A stretch of 23,915 nucleotides of DNA from positions 1 to 23,915 of the forward strand of contig CAZOVK010000032.1 in NCBI GenBank assembly GCA_964583165.1, written 5' to 3'. The notes below the pieces were generated by a model. It was not told where the DNA came from, did not search any database, and saw only the letters and a program-made list of their open reading frames with translations. This DNA comes from CAZOVK01 sp964583165. GTDB taxonomy: Bacteria; Bacillota; Clostridia; Lachnospirales; WRAX01. This document shows positions 23,774 through 23,915 of the stretch, in pieces; position 1 is the stretch's first letter, and every line of letters begins with the position of its first letter. The position numbers and the translations under genes were made by a program.

Positions 23774-23802
23774 ATTCTAACATAATAAGCCATTTATGTC
23801 AA
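23774..23802 (-). promoter_or_regulatory. promoter of the tyrS operon
   Basis: On the minus strand TTGACA (23802-23797), 17 bases, TAGAAT (23779-23774). It is the same hexamer pair and spacing as the opp promoter. It lies between the tRNA terminator and tyrS. Confidence 0.85.
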
Positions 23803-23828
23803 TTTCAAGGTTGTTACGTGGATATAAC

Positions 23829-23851
23829 AAAAAAGACAGCTACGCTGTCTT
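23829..23851 (-). terminator. Rho-independent terminator after tRNA-Asp
   Basis: On the minus strand AAGACAGC pairs with GCTGTCTT around a three-base GTA loop, followed by a T-tract. It stands about ten bases beyond the tRNA 3' end, separating the tRNA unit from the tyrS promoter. Confidence 0.85.
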
Positions 23852-23861
23852 CTTCTAAAAG

Positions 23862-23915
23862 CGACCCAGAAGGGGCTCGAACCCTCGACCTTCGGCGTGA
23901 CAGGCCGACACTCTA
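23862..23915 (-). tRNA. tRNA-Asp (GTC anticodon), 5' part cut by the window edge
   Basis: The visible minus strand holds the end of the D arm (TAGAG), the anticodon arm TCGGC-CTGTCAC-GCCGA with anticodon GTC, the T arm GAGGG-TTCGAGC-CCCTT and the acceptor 3' half CTGGGTC plus discriminator G. CCA is not encoded. The 5' acceptor strand and most of the D arm lie outside the window. Confidence 0.9.

Noticed and set aside
23743..23796. T-box leader for tyrS
   Set aside because: The predicted leader is only about 25 bases, and the tRNA terminator stands just upstream of the promoter, leaving no room for a T-box.

Overview
The window looks like chromosome from a low-to-mid-GC Firmicute, probably a clostridial lineage. 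The signs are strong AGGAGG-type ribosome sites, many TTG and GTG starts, the rpsO-pnp pair, a XpaC/TelA-type operon, and a CD1871A-like CXXC micro-protein next to a polyferredoxin. I see no integrase, transposase, CRISPR array or phage module.

Layout: (1) 1-1303 holds the start of pnp (cut by the left edge) behind rpsO, read leftward from a clear promoter through a foldable leader. (2) 1275-4977 is a rightward operon with its own promoter and terminator. It encodes a two-helix membrane/coiled-coil protein (XpaC-like), a membrane-anchored solute-binding-like plus von Willebrand A protein, and a TelA-family protein. (3) 4981-9855 is a leftward TetR-controlled operon with two ABC-2 type transporter sets (ATPase, permease, permease, ATPase, permease). 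Two 17-bp palindromes overlap its promoter. (4) 9865-15536 is a leftward oligopeptide ABC importer operon, oppA-oppB-oppC-oppD-oppF, with a hairpin after oppA and a terminator after oppF. (5) 15573-18241 is a rightward, tightly coupled operon of a serine hydrolase (beta-lactamase fold), a YdeI/OmdA-like protein, a GNAT acetyltransferase and a Nudix hydrolase. (6) 18242-18671 has no intact gene, only two decayed-looking fragments. (7) 18672-19674 holds a 45-residue CXXC protein overlapping a NapH-type membrane 4Fe-4S protein. (8) 19664-23802 is a leftward operon of tyrS, a TROVE/Ro60-like RNA-binding protein and glycerate 2-kinase. (9) The right edge cuts a leftward tRNA-Asp, followed by a terminator.

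The most interesting parts are the XpaC-like/VWA/TelA operon (an envelope system with a MIDAS site outside the membrane and no known job), the Ro60-like protein co-transcribed with tyrosyl-tRNA synthetase, the structured rpsO leader, and the overlooked 45-residue CXXC gene. All functions are inferred from motifs and recalled family features; no database search was run.
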